Shown here: positions 1 through 11,286 of the stretch, in pieces
How positions within the stretch are numbered: position 1 is the stretch's first letter
How the letters are laid out: each line of letters opens with the position of its first letter
Source: Ovis canadensis
Taxonomy: Eukaryota > Chordata > Mammalia > Artiodactyla > Bovidae
DNA: 64,000 bases
Direction: 5' to 3'
Assembly (NCBI RefSeq): GCF_042477335.2
Contig: NC_091251.1
Span: 31,636,501 to 31,700,500 of the forward strand
Position numbers and translations under genes: made by a program
Notes under the pieces: generated by a model
The model's input: the letters and a program-made list of their open reading frames with translations, nothing else
What the model was told of the DNA's origin: nothing
Databases searched by the model: none

Positions 1-614
1 TTTGGGCTCCAAAATCACTGCAGATGGTGACTGCAGCCATGAAATTAAAAGACACTTGCTCCTTGGAAGAAAAGCTATGACCACCCAACAGGATTAAAAT
101 AATCCTGTTTTAATATGACAGCATATTAAAAAGCAGAGACATTACTTTGCCAACAAAGTTCCATCTAGTCAAAGCTATGGTTTTTCTGGTAGTCACGTAC
201 GGATGTGAGAGTTGGACTATAAAGAAAGCTGAGTGCAGAAGAATTGATGCTTTTGAACTGTGGTGTTGGAGAAGACTCTTGAGAGTCCCTTGGACAGGAA
301 GGAGATCCAACCAGTCCATCCTAAAGGAAATCAGTCCTGAATATTCACTGGAAGGACTGATGCTGAAGCTGAAACTCCAATACTTTGGCCACCTGATGTG
401 AAGAACTGACTCATTGGAAAAGACGCTGATGCTGGGAAAGACTGAAGGCAGGAGGAGAAGGGCACAACAGATGATATGGTTGGATGGCATCACCGACTCA
501 ATGGACATGAATTTGAGCAAGCTCCAGGAGTTGATAATGGACAGGGAAGCCTGGCATGCTGCAGTCCGTAGGGTGTCAAAGAGTCAGACACAACTGAGCA
601 ACTGAACTGAACTG
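1..614 (+). mobile_element. BovB LINE (RTE) 3' part, cut by the window edge
   Basis: Fragments of the BovB ORF C-terminus ([33 protein letters not shown]) run into the short CTGAACTGAACTG 3' terminus. A foreign stretch at about 77-112 interrupts the usual sequence. Confidence 0.92.
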
Positions 615-965
615 GACTTTATCACCTCCATCAAGCACCCCAAGGCTATGCCTTGTCCTTGTCATGGAGAAGGTTAAAGTGTACACAGCCACTAGTTCAA
701 TTAGAGCAGAGAGAACCAATCAGCATTACTCTTTCTCCCTAGCCCAGCTGCCCCTTACCGGCTTCCCCTCTATGTTCTCTAGATGCCGTTCCAATGCGTC
801 TCCAATTCTGTGATGAGTTAAGAGCAGCCTGAGTTAGGACCACAGCATACTGTGATCCTCCTTTTCATGAAATCACATGCTAAAACTCCAAATTTGAAAC
901 TTGAAAGACAATCAATTCTAAATGAAACCTGCAAATCATCTTTTTGATGATCTTAGACATAAAGA

Positions 966-1293
966 ACAGTCCCTTGGACTGCAAGATCAAACCAGTCAAT
1001 TCTAAAGGAAATCAATCCTGAATATTCATTGGAAGGACTGATGCTGAAGCTAAAGCTCCAATACTCTGGCCACCTGATGGGAAGAGCCAACTCATTAGAA
1101 AAGACCCTGATGCTGGGAAAGACTGAAGGCAGGAGGAGTAGGGGGCGACAGAGGGCGAGATGGTTGGATGGCATCACCAACTCAATGGACATGGGTTTGA
1201 GGAAGCTCCAGGAGATGGTGAAAGACAGGGAAGCATGGCATGCTGCAGTCCATGGGGTCGCAAAGAGTCAGACATGATTGAGCAACTGAACAA
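966..1293 (+). mobile_element. BovB 3' fragment
   Basis: Starts at the CCCTTGGACTGCAAG point of BovB and ends at GAGCAACTGAACAAC. It encodes the broken tail [14 protein letters not shown]. Confidence 0.9.
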
Positions 1294-2205
1294 CAGGACA
1301 TAAACAAAAATCATGAAACCTTTTTACAAACTTTTACACAAAGTAGCCCTTTAAAGTTAATTTTAATATATTCAACAAACAATTAAATATCTAAGTTCAG
1401 GGCATAATTATAGAAGGAATGGCCAAAGGAGGAATTTTTGGAGATTCAGATTATCAGGAACTATGCCACTTATCAACCTGGTCACTTAACACCTGAGGAC
1501 AAGCTAATCAAATATTGATAATGGCTGCAGAAAGATCCAGATACTCATACAATAATCTTCCTTCCATTCTATATTAAAAGATCTGGGAAGGGGTGGGGGA
1601 TTATTCTGTTCAGGGACAATGGCATCCTAAAAAACTCACAGGGATGTACATGTAAACATCAGAACAGGATGGGAACTTTATAATAATCATTAACGACTAT
1701 GGCTTCAATCAACTAGTTTCAAGAAAAGCAAAGAAGAATGCAGTCAAATGACATAATCAGATGTAGTCATTTTACCTGGACTTTATCAACTCCATCAAGC
1801 ACCCCAAAAAGTATTTGGAGCAACATTAGTTGGATGCTATCCCAAATAATCAGATGTTTGATTTGCAAACAGGATGTGGCTTAATGATCGAAACAGAGAA
1901 CTAGGTTCATTCAAGTATCTAGAGCCTAAAATAATCCTGTTTAACAAGTTTAACAACATGTAACACATACCCTCCAGTTGGCAGAAACACCTGTCAATTA
2001 CAAGTACTAAATACTTCCACAAACCATTTAGCAGTTAATGGACTACAGCTAAGCCTTGGAGGCAAGTTCAGAATAGAGTTGAAACTCAACACCAGACTTG
2101 TTTTTTAGAAAACCTGGAAGTATGAACGTCACTGAATTCGAGGAGCGGCTCAAAACCAGAAGTTGTGCTGCATTAAGAAAGCACTGGGGGGGGGGGGGGG
2201 AGAAA
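1294..2205. other. HEXA intron sequence, nothing recognised
   Basis: AT-rich unique-looking DNA. A stretch near 1777-1807 repeats, with one mismatch, the sequence just after the first BovB (613-642). Confidence 0.5.
2189..2200. repeat. Poly(G) run
   Basis: About 14 consecutive G flanked on both sides by AGAAAGCACTGGGG, probably a small slippage duplication. Confidence 0.7.
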
Positions 2206-2211
2206 GCACTG

Positions 2212-2315
2212 GGGACTTCACTAGCAGTCCAGTGGTTAAGACTCTGCACTCCCAATGCACAGTGTATGAGTTTGATCTCTAGTGGAGGAGCTAGCCTACA
2301 AGGACACTGGAAGTT
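2212..2315 (+). mobile_element. CHR-type tRNA-Glu SINE, short
   Basis: GACTTCACTAGCAGTCCAGT and GGTTAAGACTCTGC mark the tRNA-derived head of this cetartiodactyl SINE. Confidence 0.75.
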
Positions 2316-2343
2316 TAACTAGCTAAGTTTTAACTTGCATATG

Positions 2344-2555
2344 GGGCTTTCCGGGTGGCTCAGTGATAAAGAATCCACCTGCCAAGCACGAGACGTGGGT
2401 CTGATCCTTGGGTGGCGAAGATCCCCTGGAGAAGGGACGAGGCAATCCACTCCAATATTCCTGCCTGGGAAATCCTATGGACAGGGAAGCCTGGCGGGCT
2501 ACAGTCCATGGGGTTGCAAAAGAGTTGGACACAACTTAAGAGACTCAACAACAAC
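2344..2555 (+). mobile_element. Bov-tA SINE
   Basis: A complete tRNA-Glu head (GGCTTTCCGGGTGGCTCAGT) is followed by the Bov-A unit ending in CAACAACAAC. Confidence 0.9.
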
Positions 2556-2899
2556 TTGCATATGTTGTTTTCTTCAATCCCACTGGGAAATACACTATGG
2601 TTTGGGCTTTGTTGATATTGTTCTCCATAGATTCTTCCTTGTTTTTGCAGAAATAGGATTATGGCTTATGGCTCAAGTCATCTGAAAGCCTCTCCAGGAA
2701 ACTGTGCTCCAAAGGGAAGACTCCACAGGAAGAACATCAGAGAAGGAAGTTTCTTTTCTCTTTGGTAATGTTCGTCCAAAACAGTTTTCATTATCTTGCA
2801 ATGGATAAAACCTCACAAGCACAATTTTCAGTAACCACCTTAAAGAAAAATTGCCAGCCTGTGCTATTTCAGATGAAGCCCATATCCAAAGCACTCCTG

Positions 2900-3160
2900 A
2901 CTCTTCATTTCAACTCCACACCCTCCTCAACCTCACTGGTCCCCAGTCCCCCACCCTCATTACACATACCAGCCCAGCACTGTGATTTTTACTGTAAGCC
3001 TCTGTGCCTCTGCTCAAACCTTCCTTCCTTCCTGGAATACCCTCCTTTCAGTCCTGGCCAATTATATCCACCACCTCACTTTAAGTGGCTGCTTAAAACT
3101 CCTTTCCTTATGGAAGTGATCAGTGATTTTCCTCTCACAGTTTAAACATTTCCCTAATAG
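2900..3160. repeat. Old L2-like remnant
   Basis: A CT-rich stretch with TTCCTTCCTTCCTGGAATACC resembles the L2 3' region seen in many mammals. It is weakly preserved. Confidence 0.4.
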
Positions 3161-3656
3161 GGGTCAGATAGTTTCATGTAATTTTGCACAGGTCAGTATA
3201 TCTCTCATGTCTAGTCTTACCAGTGGTGGGTGTTAGTTCTGGTCTCCTCTCCACAGCCCTGATCACAACCTCACTAGGACCGGGACACTGGAACATGCTC
3301 AGAGGGATCACCTTAGATGTCTACTGGCACAGTATTTTTAGGAATTTCCTATTCTGATTGAGCTGTAGTCCTAAAGCAGACATTATTGGTGAAATACATA
3401 GCAGGAGGGCAGGATTACAGAAAAGTTCTGGCCAGTCAATTTAGTGAAGAAGTGAATGGAGTTGGGGGACCAACCCTTGGGGAAGCTGAGAGGACAGCTG
3501 GAGAAAAAAGGCAGGTGGAAGTGGAGGCTAGAGGATTGGGACAGACTAGGGGGTTGGGCAAAAGGCAGAGGAAGGGCGTTTCAGGAGGTTTGGGGGAGTT
3601 GTCCCAAGGCAGGGCCTTTCGGAGCCCGGGAACGAGACTGGGCAGGTCCGACTCAC

Positions 3657-3909
3657 CTATGGGGTGGGGAAAACGGAAAGCCGCAGAACCGAAGAGCAGG
3701 TCACGGTAGCGTTGGAAGGCCTCGTCGAGGACGGAGCAGCCCACCTGCGCGGCCGAACTGAGATGGTACTGGAATTGGAAGCTGTGCGGGAAGATGGTGT
3801 ACCGCAGCTCAGAGGTCTGAATGTACTGGGGCCATGGCCACAGGGCCGTCGCCCGCCCAGCGAACGCTGCCGCCAGCAGCAGCGAAAACCTGAGCGTGGA
3901 GCCTGCCAT
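3657..3909 (-). CDS. HEXA: HEXA exon 1 coding part (beta-hexosaminidase subunit alpha, N-terminus)
   Basis: This exon encodes the N-terminus of the lysosomal beta-N-acetylhexosaminidase alpha chain, which with the beta chain degrades GM2 ganglioside. Reading minus from the ATG at 3909-3907, the product has a hydrophobic signal peptide (core [15 protein letters not shown], predicted cleavage before LWPWPQ). The start of the propeptide/N-terminal domain follows, including [20 protein letters not shown], which I recognise as nearly identical to human HEXA. The exon ends at a GTGAGT donor (3656-3651) after 84 codons plus one base. That is 253 bp, the same length as human HEXA exon 1 (c.253). The start has a good Kozak context (G at -3, G at +4), and the in-frame codons upstream contain no other ATG. 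The remaining exons lie left of the window. Seen: the reading frame, donor and signal peptide. Known: the family and its function. Confidence 0.97.
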
Positions 3910-3946
3910 TGCCCGCCGGTCTGCTTCCCCTCGCCCAGCCGGCCGG

Positions 3947-3956
3947 GCCACGTGAC
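3947..3956. promoter_or_regulatory. Second CLEAR-like E-box
   Basis: GCCACGTGAC is a 9-of-10 match to the CLEAR consensus. It lies 38 bp upstream of the HEXA start codon and 50 bp from the perfect copy. Paired CLEAR sites are typical of strongly TFEB-responsive promoters. Confidence 0.7.
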
Positions 3957-3996
3957 AGCCTGGTCAGGTGGGCGGCGCCCGCGTGACAATCGGCGG

Positions 3997-4006
3997 GTCA
4001 CGTGAC
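3997..4006. promoter_or_regulatory. CLEAR element (TFEB/TFE3/MITF site), perfect palindrome
   Basis: GTCACGTGAC matches the full CLEAR palindrome known from lysosomal gene promoters. It lies about 90 bp upstream of the HEXA ATG. HEXA is an established member of the TFEB network. Confidence 0.85.
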
Positions 4007-4226
4007 CTGCTACAGCTCCTCACCGGTGACCCGGGAGTACTGACTCCCATCCCTCCAGTCCCAGAGTGAACCCGAAGCTCCTGCGGCCTGCGGTGGATGG
4101 TGCAGGGCATCGGCCATGGTTCAAGTTCAGGCGGTTCCCGGGACTGGTGGAGCAGTAGCTAATGCACCTCCACAGTTGCCAGGCCTGCGATCACAGAACT
4201 ATATGCGCAGCAGAGGATAGAAGCCT

Positions 4227-4232
4227 CACGTG
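4227..4232. promoter_or_regulatory. Third CACGTG E-box upstream of HEXA
   Basis: This core E-box is flanked by CT on the left and GG on the right, so it matches CLEAR less well. It is about 320 bp upstream of the HEXA ATG and still in the GC-rich zone. Confidence 0.45.
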
Positions 4233-4300
4233 GGGAGGCCGAGTGGGCGAGCGAGAAAGGAAAGTCTCCCGAGCCGTGAACGCGGAATAAAAGGTCGCCA

Positions 4301-5245
4301 GGCCTCCTGGGAGGTAAAGGACGTCCCAGGCCCAGGGAACTTCAGAAGCAAAAAATATGGAGACTTAAAACCACAGGCCCTTGTAATATGAAATGCTGTG
4401 GGGCAGAAAGGGGTTGGAATTAGGTAGTCAGAATGGCTCAGCTAGAGAGTGCATCACAAGATTACAAAAATGGGAACTACTTATGACTGGGGAAAAGATG
4501 TGTACTTTCAGAGCAAGCTTGAGGCGACCTGTTTCCTGGCTCTGGAGTGGGTTCTTCTTTAGTGGTTAATAATCTCCCAGTAACTGCCCCCAAATCCCCT
4601 TCTCACAGACAAAAATGCCACAAACAGGGTGGGTCCTGTACTTACTGCAAGTGATAAGACATTGCTTGTACTTTGGTTGCAAACTGAAGAACACCCAGAG
4701 ATGACAGGTCTTATACCCAGAGAGGAATTCTGCAGGGGTTTGTAGAAAGTCCGAGAATCAGGACTTAGTACAGTAGGAAATTGAAAATCAGCCCAAAGAT
4801 TTGCATTTTAGAAATCTCATGTTGAGTGGTTGGATGGATAAGAAACCAGTGAGGGAGGCTTTTTTTTTTTTTTTTGAGTTGGAAGATAATGAGAGTTTTA
4901 ATTCCTGCAATGGGAAAGGAAGAGAGCTATAGATCCAGGAAATAGTGGGTATCTGGAAGCAGAGAGGTTAAGGGGCTTGAAGGCTAATCAGTGAGAACAC
5001 AGATACTTATTGAGTCAAGGACCCTGTCTTTGTTCACCACTGTATTATCAGAGAACAGTTGAATCCCTCACTGCAAAAGGAGATAAAAATAGTGCTGTTG
5101 TGAGGCATTATTTGGCTAGTAGGTAATTTTTTAATTCTAAAATTGCATTTTAGAATTAGAAAAAATGGTAAGATCAGGAAAATGAACTTTTAAAAATAAA
5201 AGTCTCTTAAAAATCCTGATCACTTATATCTAGGCTTTAGGTACC
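4301..5245. other. HEXA-TMEM202 intergenic, nothing recognised
   Basis: No gene or clear repeat except a poly(T) run at about 4,861-4,876. Confidence 0.5.
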
Positions 5246-5357
5246 TGTTAAAGTGAAAGTTGTTGTGTCCGACTCTTTGCAACCCCATGGACTATACAGT
5301 CCATGTAATTCTCCAGGCCAGAATCCTGGAATGGGTAGCCTTTCCCTTCTCCAGGTA
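5246..5357 (-). mobile_element. Bov-A SINE fragment
   Basis: The antisense Bov-A unit (TGTGTCCGACTCTTTGCAAC ... CCCTTCTCCAGG) lacks its tRNA head. Confidence 0.85.
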
Positions 5358-5387
5358 TTTAGCAGTTATGTATACATGGCTCATGGG

Positions 5388-5596
5388 CTTCCCTGGTAGC
5401 TCAGTGGTAAAAAATCTGCCTGCAATGCAGGAGACCCAGGTTCTATCCCTGAGTTAGATAGATATCCTGGAGGAGGGCATGGCAAGCCACTCCAGTACTC
5501 TTGCCTGGAGAATCCCATGGACAGAGGAGCCTGGAGGGCTACAGTTCATAGGGTCGCACAGAGTCGAACATGACTGAAGCGTCTAAGCAGCAGCAT
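5388..5596 (+). mobile_element. Bov-tA SINE
   Basis: GGCTTCCCTGGTAGCTCAGT at the head, Bov-A unit, and a CTAAGCAGCAGCA tail. Confidence 0.9.
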
Positions 5597-5599
5597 ACA

Positions 5600-6545
5600 C
5601 ACCTTATGTTGGAAAATCAAATAAATATTGTCTCTCACTTATTTTAACTTTTCAGGATTCATCAAGAAATTCCTCTTAGAAGGTCAGTTATGCTATTTAA
5701 TAGAACAGAGCTTGTAACAAAGGAAGTAGAAATTAGATCTCTCAGTTTCAGATCCTAGTATTGCGTATTTATACTAATTTCTATATGGCTTAAACCTAAA
5801 TTTTCATCCTCTCTAACAAATGCCTGAGTACTTCACCAGTTAGGAGAGACATTACCCAGTTACTTAGGGAGGAGATCTGAGAACCATTGTCAGAAGAATC
5901 AAGTTCATAATCAGGTAGTTGTCCCACAGGATCAATAATTTTTTTTTTCAGGATCAATCATTTGGAAAGAATTCAAAACAAGTTAAAGGTGAGAGCAAGA
6001 GGTCAAAGTGGGGTTTCAGGACTGGGCAAGTGCCATAACTCCCCTTTCTGTGATACTCAACCTATATCAGGAGAGAGAAGTAATTTACATAAAAGAGCCG
6101 CAAAATGAAGAAGCTGGACCCAAATAAGGAGACTATAAAAATTACTAATGAAAATACTTAGAGATTATTGTTGAGAGATATTCCAAAGATATTCCAATTA
6201 TTCCCTCTGACCAGTATATCAATCAGAAAAGTAATAGACAATCATTAAAATTTTAAAAAAAATCATCAGAGTCCAATTAAATATTCAGAGCCTAGCAGTA
6301 ATAGTAGCAAAAATTAAAATCAATGGTTAGTTAACATTATAAACTGTTCAGTTTGTATATATACTACATTGCCATCAATTTTGATAGTGTGTACATGTCC
6401 ATCCCAAACTCCCTAACTGTCCCTTATATAAATAACAAAAGCAATGACACAGATAATATATATTATATATCTGATTGTTTTCTCTATTTTTCTTTTTATT
6501 AAAGACAACTTAAATGAATAAAATATGATTTAACTTCCATATCTC
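5600..6545. other. Intergenic, AT-rich, nothing recognised
   Basis: No open frame of note and no repeat that I can name with confidence. Confidence 0.45.
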
Positions 6546-6546
6546 T

Positions 6547-6733
6547 GAAAGTGAAAATTGCTCAGTCGTGTCAGACTCTTTTCCAGCCCATGGACTATTC
6601 AGTCCATGGAATTCTCTAGACTAGAATACTGGAGTGGGTAGCTGTTCCCTTCTCCAAGGGATCTTCCCAATCCAGGGATTGAACCAAGGTCGCTTGTATT
6701 GCAGGCAGATTCTTTACCAGCTGAGCCACAATA
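6547..6733 (-). mobile_element. Bov-tA SINE
   Basis: Antisense copy with TGCTCAGTCGTGTCAGACTC and the reversed head ending CAGCTGAGCCAC. Confidence 0.9.
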
Positions 6734-6734
6734 T

Positions 6735-7433
6735 CTATAGCATCTAATAAAATTAGTTTATCTATCAGAAAAAGAATTCACTGTCAGACAATGTATCCAG
6801 ATTTTTGGCTCATAAAGTGGAGTCATTAGTGTAGAAGGAGAGAGGCGGGAATGACTAATTTTGCCTGAGGAAGTCTTTCCAAAAGGAAATGATTTGAGCT
6901 GGCTTCCAAAACATGGGTTGGCAGGGAAGGAGCATGAGCAAAGCACAGAGGTGTGGAAGAAGATGGTATATTGAGCAAGGGTTTATGGGGATAGCTAAGG
7001 AGAAGCGTGCCATGATGATCTCACTTCTACCATATTCCCTTCTCCTTCAATGCCTTTCCCACCTCCCACTCCCACCACCTACTTGAAGGTCTAAACTTAC
7101 ATCTTACCACCCTGTCAATCTCTGACTTCTCAAATTTGGGTAAGACACCATAGCCCTCTAAATTTTTCTCCATCAGAGCACTTATCTCAGTATTGTAATT
7201 GCCTGTCCATTTGTCTTGAGTTCTCCATTAGTGTGAAAGTTCCTTAAAGGCAAGTTCTGTATTTACTGCTGTATTCCTAGCCCTGGGCACATCTCCTTGG
7301 AACTCAACTTCAAAGGCCTGGGAGATCCCAGCCTGCCCTACCTGCTGATTCTTTGTGAGTGGCAGGTAAAAGGGGAGGGACATCCAGAGAGGATACCTGG
7401 GAGGGACAGTAAGACTGGGAAATTTTAGCAAAA
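6735..7433. other. Intergenic, probably old repeat remnant
   Basis: No gene. 6,830-7,010 resembles a common old mammalian interspersed repeat that I cannot name; the rest looks unique. Confidence 0.35.
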
Positions 7434-7640
7434 TAATAAAGATCCTGCCTGCCAGTGCAGGAGACCTAAGAGATGCAGGTTTGATCCCTGGATTGGGAAG
7501 ATCCCCTGAAGAAGGAAATGGCTACCTGCTCCAGTATTCGTGCCTGCAGAATCCCATGAACAGAGGAACCTGGCAGGCTACAGTCCATAGGATTGCAAAG
7601 AGTCAGACATGACTGAAGCGACTTAGCACAGCACACAGTA
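7434..7640 (+). mobile_element. Bov-tA SINE
   Basis: A slightly diverged head (GATCCTGCCTGCCAGTGCAG), the Bov-A unit, and the tail CTTAGCACAGCAC. Confidence 0.88.
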
Positions 7641-7775
7641 CAGTAGTGCATAAAGAGAAAGACTGACAAAAATTACTTTAGAAAAAGTAGGTTGAAGCTG
7701 AGTGATAAAGTAACAAAAGGAGGAGATTCTTGATCAAGATTCTGTGTACTAGATAAATGGTACCTTATTTATCTC

Positions 7776-7935
7776 TCACACCAGCTGTGTGAAATTATCA
7801 TCCATATTTTACAGTCAAGGAAACGGGCTCTGAGAATTAAAATAATTTGACCAAAGTCCCATAGATAGTTGTCAAAATCAGTATTTGAACCCAAGTCTTC
7901 TATGCCAAAATCTATTGCTTTTATATCTATCATAC
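7776..7935 (+). repeat. MIR SINE
   Basis: The MIR core order is visible: ATTTTACAGTCAAGGAAAC, CCAAAGTCCCATAGATAG and TTTGAACCCAAGTCT. Confidence 0.75.
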
Positions 7936-7939
7936 TTAC

Positions 7940-8566
7940 TTGAAAGCTAAGCTAAAGATTGTATTGAGATTTTATTCTTAAGTCTGTGGGAAGCTAGTGA
8001 AATGTCTTAGCTGAAGAGTAATGAGACCAGAGTTGAAATTTGCTCAGGTCAGTTTGTTGACCTATGTAGGAGGAATTGAATGGGGAAAGTTGTATGCAGG
8101 TAGATTAGGTCTGGGGTTGTTGACTCAGAGCTCTCTAAACAACTGACCATTCTCACGTGCTGTGGGGCTCAGAAAATGCAGACCCAGATTCACCTAGGAA
8201 GGATGACTTCATTTTTCTTTTCCCATGTTGGCTAGCCAAACCAGTGAGACTTAAGCTTTGTATAGGTTGTCAACATTTACAGAAGTGGAGATGGCCAAAA
8301 TTGGCTATGCTCCGTGACTCTCTTTATGCCCATTCCATATGAACTATATGGAAGCATCACTACCTCTAATGCACCCTGTTACCTCCAGCTTCTCCAGTGC
8401 TATGTCCAAAATGCAAGTATGCTATCCAGTTCCCCACTACTAAACATTACAGCGTTCCTTGAGGTTACTAAAAATATTGTGTGTCCAGTTTGTCTTCTTT
8501 TTGAGCCTTATCCCCTCTACTCTCTTACTTAGTCATATAACTGTTCCAGTTATTTTTTCAGGCTTG
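7940..8566. other. Intergenic, nothing recognised
   Basis: Short open frames near 8,157-8,530 show no family signature and are taken as chance. Confidence 0.45.
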
Positions 8567-8567
8567 T

Positions 8568-8775
8568 TATTGTTTAGTCACTCAGTCGTGTCCAACTCTT
8601 TGCGACCCCATGGACTGTAGCCCGCCAGACTCCTCTGTCCATGGAATTTCCCAGGCAGTTATACTGGAGTGTGTTGCCATTTCCTCCTCCAGGGGATCTT
8701 CCTGACCCAGGGATCAAACCCGAGTTTCCTACATAGACAGGCGAATTCTTTACCACTGAGGCACCTGGGCAGCAA
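8568..8775 (-). mobile_element. Bov-tA SINE
   Basis: Antisense; the Bov-A unit (AGTCACTCAGTCGTGTCCAA) is followed by the reversed tRNA head ending CTGAGGCACCTGGGCAG. Confidence 0.9.
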
Positions 8776-8839
8776 CCCCTTTTCAGGCTTACCCCCTGAT
8801 TCTTTTTGTTTAACATTTTTCTGTTTTAAAATGTTTATT

Positions 8840-9027
8840 TTAAAAAATAAATATTTATTTGGCTGCGCCACATCTTGGCTGTGGCATGTGGGATCTTCGA
8901 TCTTCATTGCAGCATGCAGGATCTTTAGTTGTGACATGTAGGATCTAGTTCCTCCACCAGGGATTGAACCCAGGCCCCTTGCATTGGAGCACGGAGTCTT
9001 AAGCACAGGACCACCAGGAAATCCCAC
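8840..9027 (-). mobile_element. CHR-type SINE
   Basis: Antisense; ATTTGGCTGCGCCACATC to GACCACCAGGAAATCCC. Confidence 0.85.
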
Positions 9028-9029
9028 CC

Positions 9030-9734
9030 CCAACTAATTATTAACAACTTTTCCTAACTCTAGACATACATTTCTTGCAATAATTGGCCTTGTCCTGTCT
9101 CTCTGCAGTCCTAGCCTACACACAGATTTTTTTTTTTAATTGCCTGGATATTTACATGGGAGTTTTTCTTTAGTTTCAGAAAAACTGAAGCCCTGAGGGA
9201 ACTTTCAACAGATCTGAGCAGAAGGAGTGGCAGTGGGGAAGAGGGATATGGGTCAAATGCAGTGACGTTTCAAATACAAAGTGACCAAACTCAGCAGCTA
9301 ACTGGGGAAAGAAGGGCTGGGGACAAGTGAAAGAGGAGAGAAAAAGGTGCACCAATCTGGTTTCCCGAGGGAATGATGGGGCCACTGACTGAATACAACG
9401 TGAAGCGCCAGTTTTGGAAAAAAGATGATGAACTCTGAGACATGCTGCGTTGGGGGAGATTGAAGGACAGCAGAGTTAAAAGGTCTAGGAAGGCCAAGGA
9501 AATACAGGCTGGGAGCTCGAAAGAGAGCTCTGGGCATCATCTGCTCAAAGATAATAGTTGAGATCATAAAAATAGTCAAGAGAAAATGGGAAAATGGAAG
9601 GAAGACTAAAAAATAGGGGAAAAGAAGATGCTGGTAATAGAAGTGTGTGAGGGATAAAAGGAACACAGAAGGGATATAGTGATTAGTAGGGTGGACTGAG
9701 ATCAGAGATGTAGATAAGGGTAAGGGCTTACCTG
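9030..9734. other. Intergenic, nothing firm
   Basis: Purine-rich on plus over 9,290-9,660, which produces overlapping but featureless minus-strand open frames. Confidence 0.45.
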
Positions 9735-10073
9735 AGCATTTTTTTTTAGTTGCTTTAAATTTTTATTTATTTATTTTTGGCTGTGCTGGGTCTTTGCTGC
9801 TGCAGGGGCTTTCTGTAGGTGCAGAGAGCAGGGGCTGCTCTATTTGGTGGTGCTTGGGCTACTCATCGCAGTGGCTTTTCTTGCTGCAGAGCACGGGCTC
9901 TGGGGCACGGACTTCAGCAGTTGTGCCAAGTAGGTTCTAGAGCACAAGTTCAAGAGTTGTGGTGCACGGGTTTAGCTGCTCTTCGACGTGTGGAATCTCC
10001 CCAGATTAAGGATCGAACCCACATCTCCTGCATTGGTTGGTGGATTCTTTACCACTTATCCCACCAGGGAAGC
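9735..10073 (-). mobile_element. Long CHR-type tRNA-Glu SINE
   Basis: An antisense 340-bp form, from TTATTTATTTTTGGCTGTGC to CCCACCAGGGAAGC. Confidence 0.88.
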
Positions 10074-10524
10074 TTACCTCCTAACTGTAAAACACAAATG
10101 TGTCATAAGAAGCCCTCACAGTCAAAATACATTGATTTTATCTCCATGACATGCCTTTTTGCTTGCAAGACATATAGGGACTCATGGTATTTCAGGGGAA
10201 AGGAGGTCTACTGAAGTGATATACATAACAACCCAGACGAGAAGGAAAACCAGACCAGAATGAGCCGAAATCAAGGGCCTGACTCCTCTCTCATCTCCCT
10301 CTCTCTTACGACTTATGTTCTCTGAGTATCGACTCCTCTGGTCAGTTTTCTCTTTGCTTGTCAAGTTACTGGAACTTCCTTATAATCTCTAATTCCCCTG
10401 TGACTTGACATTTATTGCACAGTACCCTAAGTTTTCCATGACTTTACAGCTTGAGAATCCTCTCATTCTTCTATCTGTGCCTCTGGAGATTCCACTATTT
10501 TCTAAAGCTCTGTGCAAATCAAGA

Positions 10525-10660
10525 TTTTTTTTTTCATTTTTCTTTCTTTTCTTGCCTTGCTGTGAAGCTTTGGGGATCTTAGTTCCCTGATGAGGGATGG
10601 AACCCGGGGCCTGGGCAGTGAGCACATCCAGTCCTAATCACCGGATCACCAGGGAAGTCC
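10525..10660 (-). mobile_element. CHR-type SINE, short
   Basis: Antisense with T-rich start and reversed head GGATCACCAGGGAAGTCC. Confidence 0.85.
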
Positions 10661-10664
10661 AAAA

Positions 10665-11284
10665 TCAAGATTCTTCTGATCTCCCTGGAAGAATAGTGTA
10701 CATGTTTCATAATTTAACCAGTTACCTACGATGCACACCTAGGTTGCTTCCAAGTTTTCTCAGTTACAGACAGTGCTACAATGACATTTGTACATTGTAC
10801 GTTGTACCCTCTACGATTTTTAGAGGGTACTGGTTGCCAAGCTGGTGTGTTTTCATCCTTTCTCACCATCAATTCCTTGCTTTTCATTTGGAAATTTGAT
10901 CCGTCAGTTTGGTAGCTTGGATGAGGCTGAGCTGGCCCTGGTTTAAGCCACGGAATTAGGGTTACCTCCCCCACCCCCTCACTATAAACACTGAGAAGCG
11001 TAGGATAAGAGTGTACATTTCCACCAATAATGTGTGAAAGCGCCTACTTCATTACGGCCTTCCAACATTAGTCTTCACCTTTTCATTGCTGCTGTCGATG
11101 CCTTGAAATTAATTTTTAGCTCTAGCAAGAAGCATGACTTCTACATCATTATAGAAAAAGAAGCTGGATCATTCTGGAAAAAATAAGGAGATCGGAAGAA
11201 GTAACATGAATATATAATTAACCAAAAATACAAAGAATAAAAGGATAGAAATAAGCCCAAACTATCTAAACCTATGTAAACAGG
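10665..11284. repeat. Intergenic with old LINE-1-like antisense remnant
   Basis: TAGGTTGCTTCCAAGTTTTC and ACATTTCCACCAATAATGTG around 10,740-11,100 resemble antisense L1 3' sequence. The remainder is unassigned. Confidence 0.45.
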
Positions 11285-11286
11285 TT

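Larger units (their letters stand above)
1..3656 (-). other. HEXA: HEXA intron 1 (partial)
   Basis: This is sequence downstream (minus sense) of the HEXA exon 1 donor. It holds two BovB 3' fragments, a CHR-type SINE, a Bov-tA SINE and an old L2-like stretch. No further HEXA exon was recognised, which fits the long first intron of the gene. Confidence 0.85.
3910..4300 (-). promoter_or_regulatory. HEXA: HEXA 5' UTR and CpG-rich promoter region
   Basis: GC- and CpG-rich sequence runs from inside exon 1 to about 4,300, unlike the AT-rich surroundings. It contains three CACGTG E-boxes, two of them within 100 bp of the HEXA start codon. No TATA box is obvious, as expected of a housekeeping lysosomal gene. 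The transcription start site cannot be fixed from sequence alone. Confidence 0.8.

Noticed and set aside
3386-4005. Plus-strand open frames across HEXA exon 1
   Set aside because: Shadows of the GC-rich minus-strand coding exon and its promoter; no start context or family.
9291-9666. Overlapping minus-strand open frames up to 122 codons
   Set aside because: Due to a purine-rich plus strand; low complexity and without conserved motifs.
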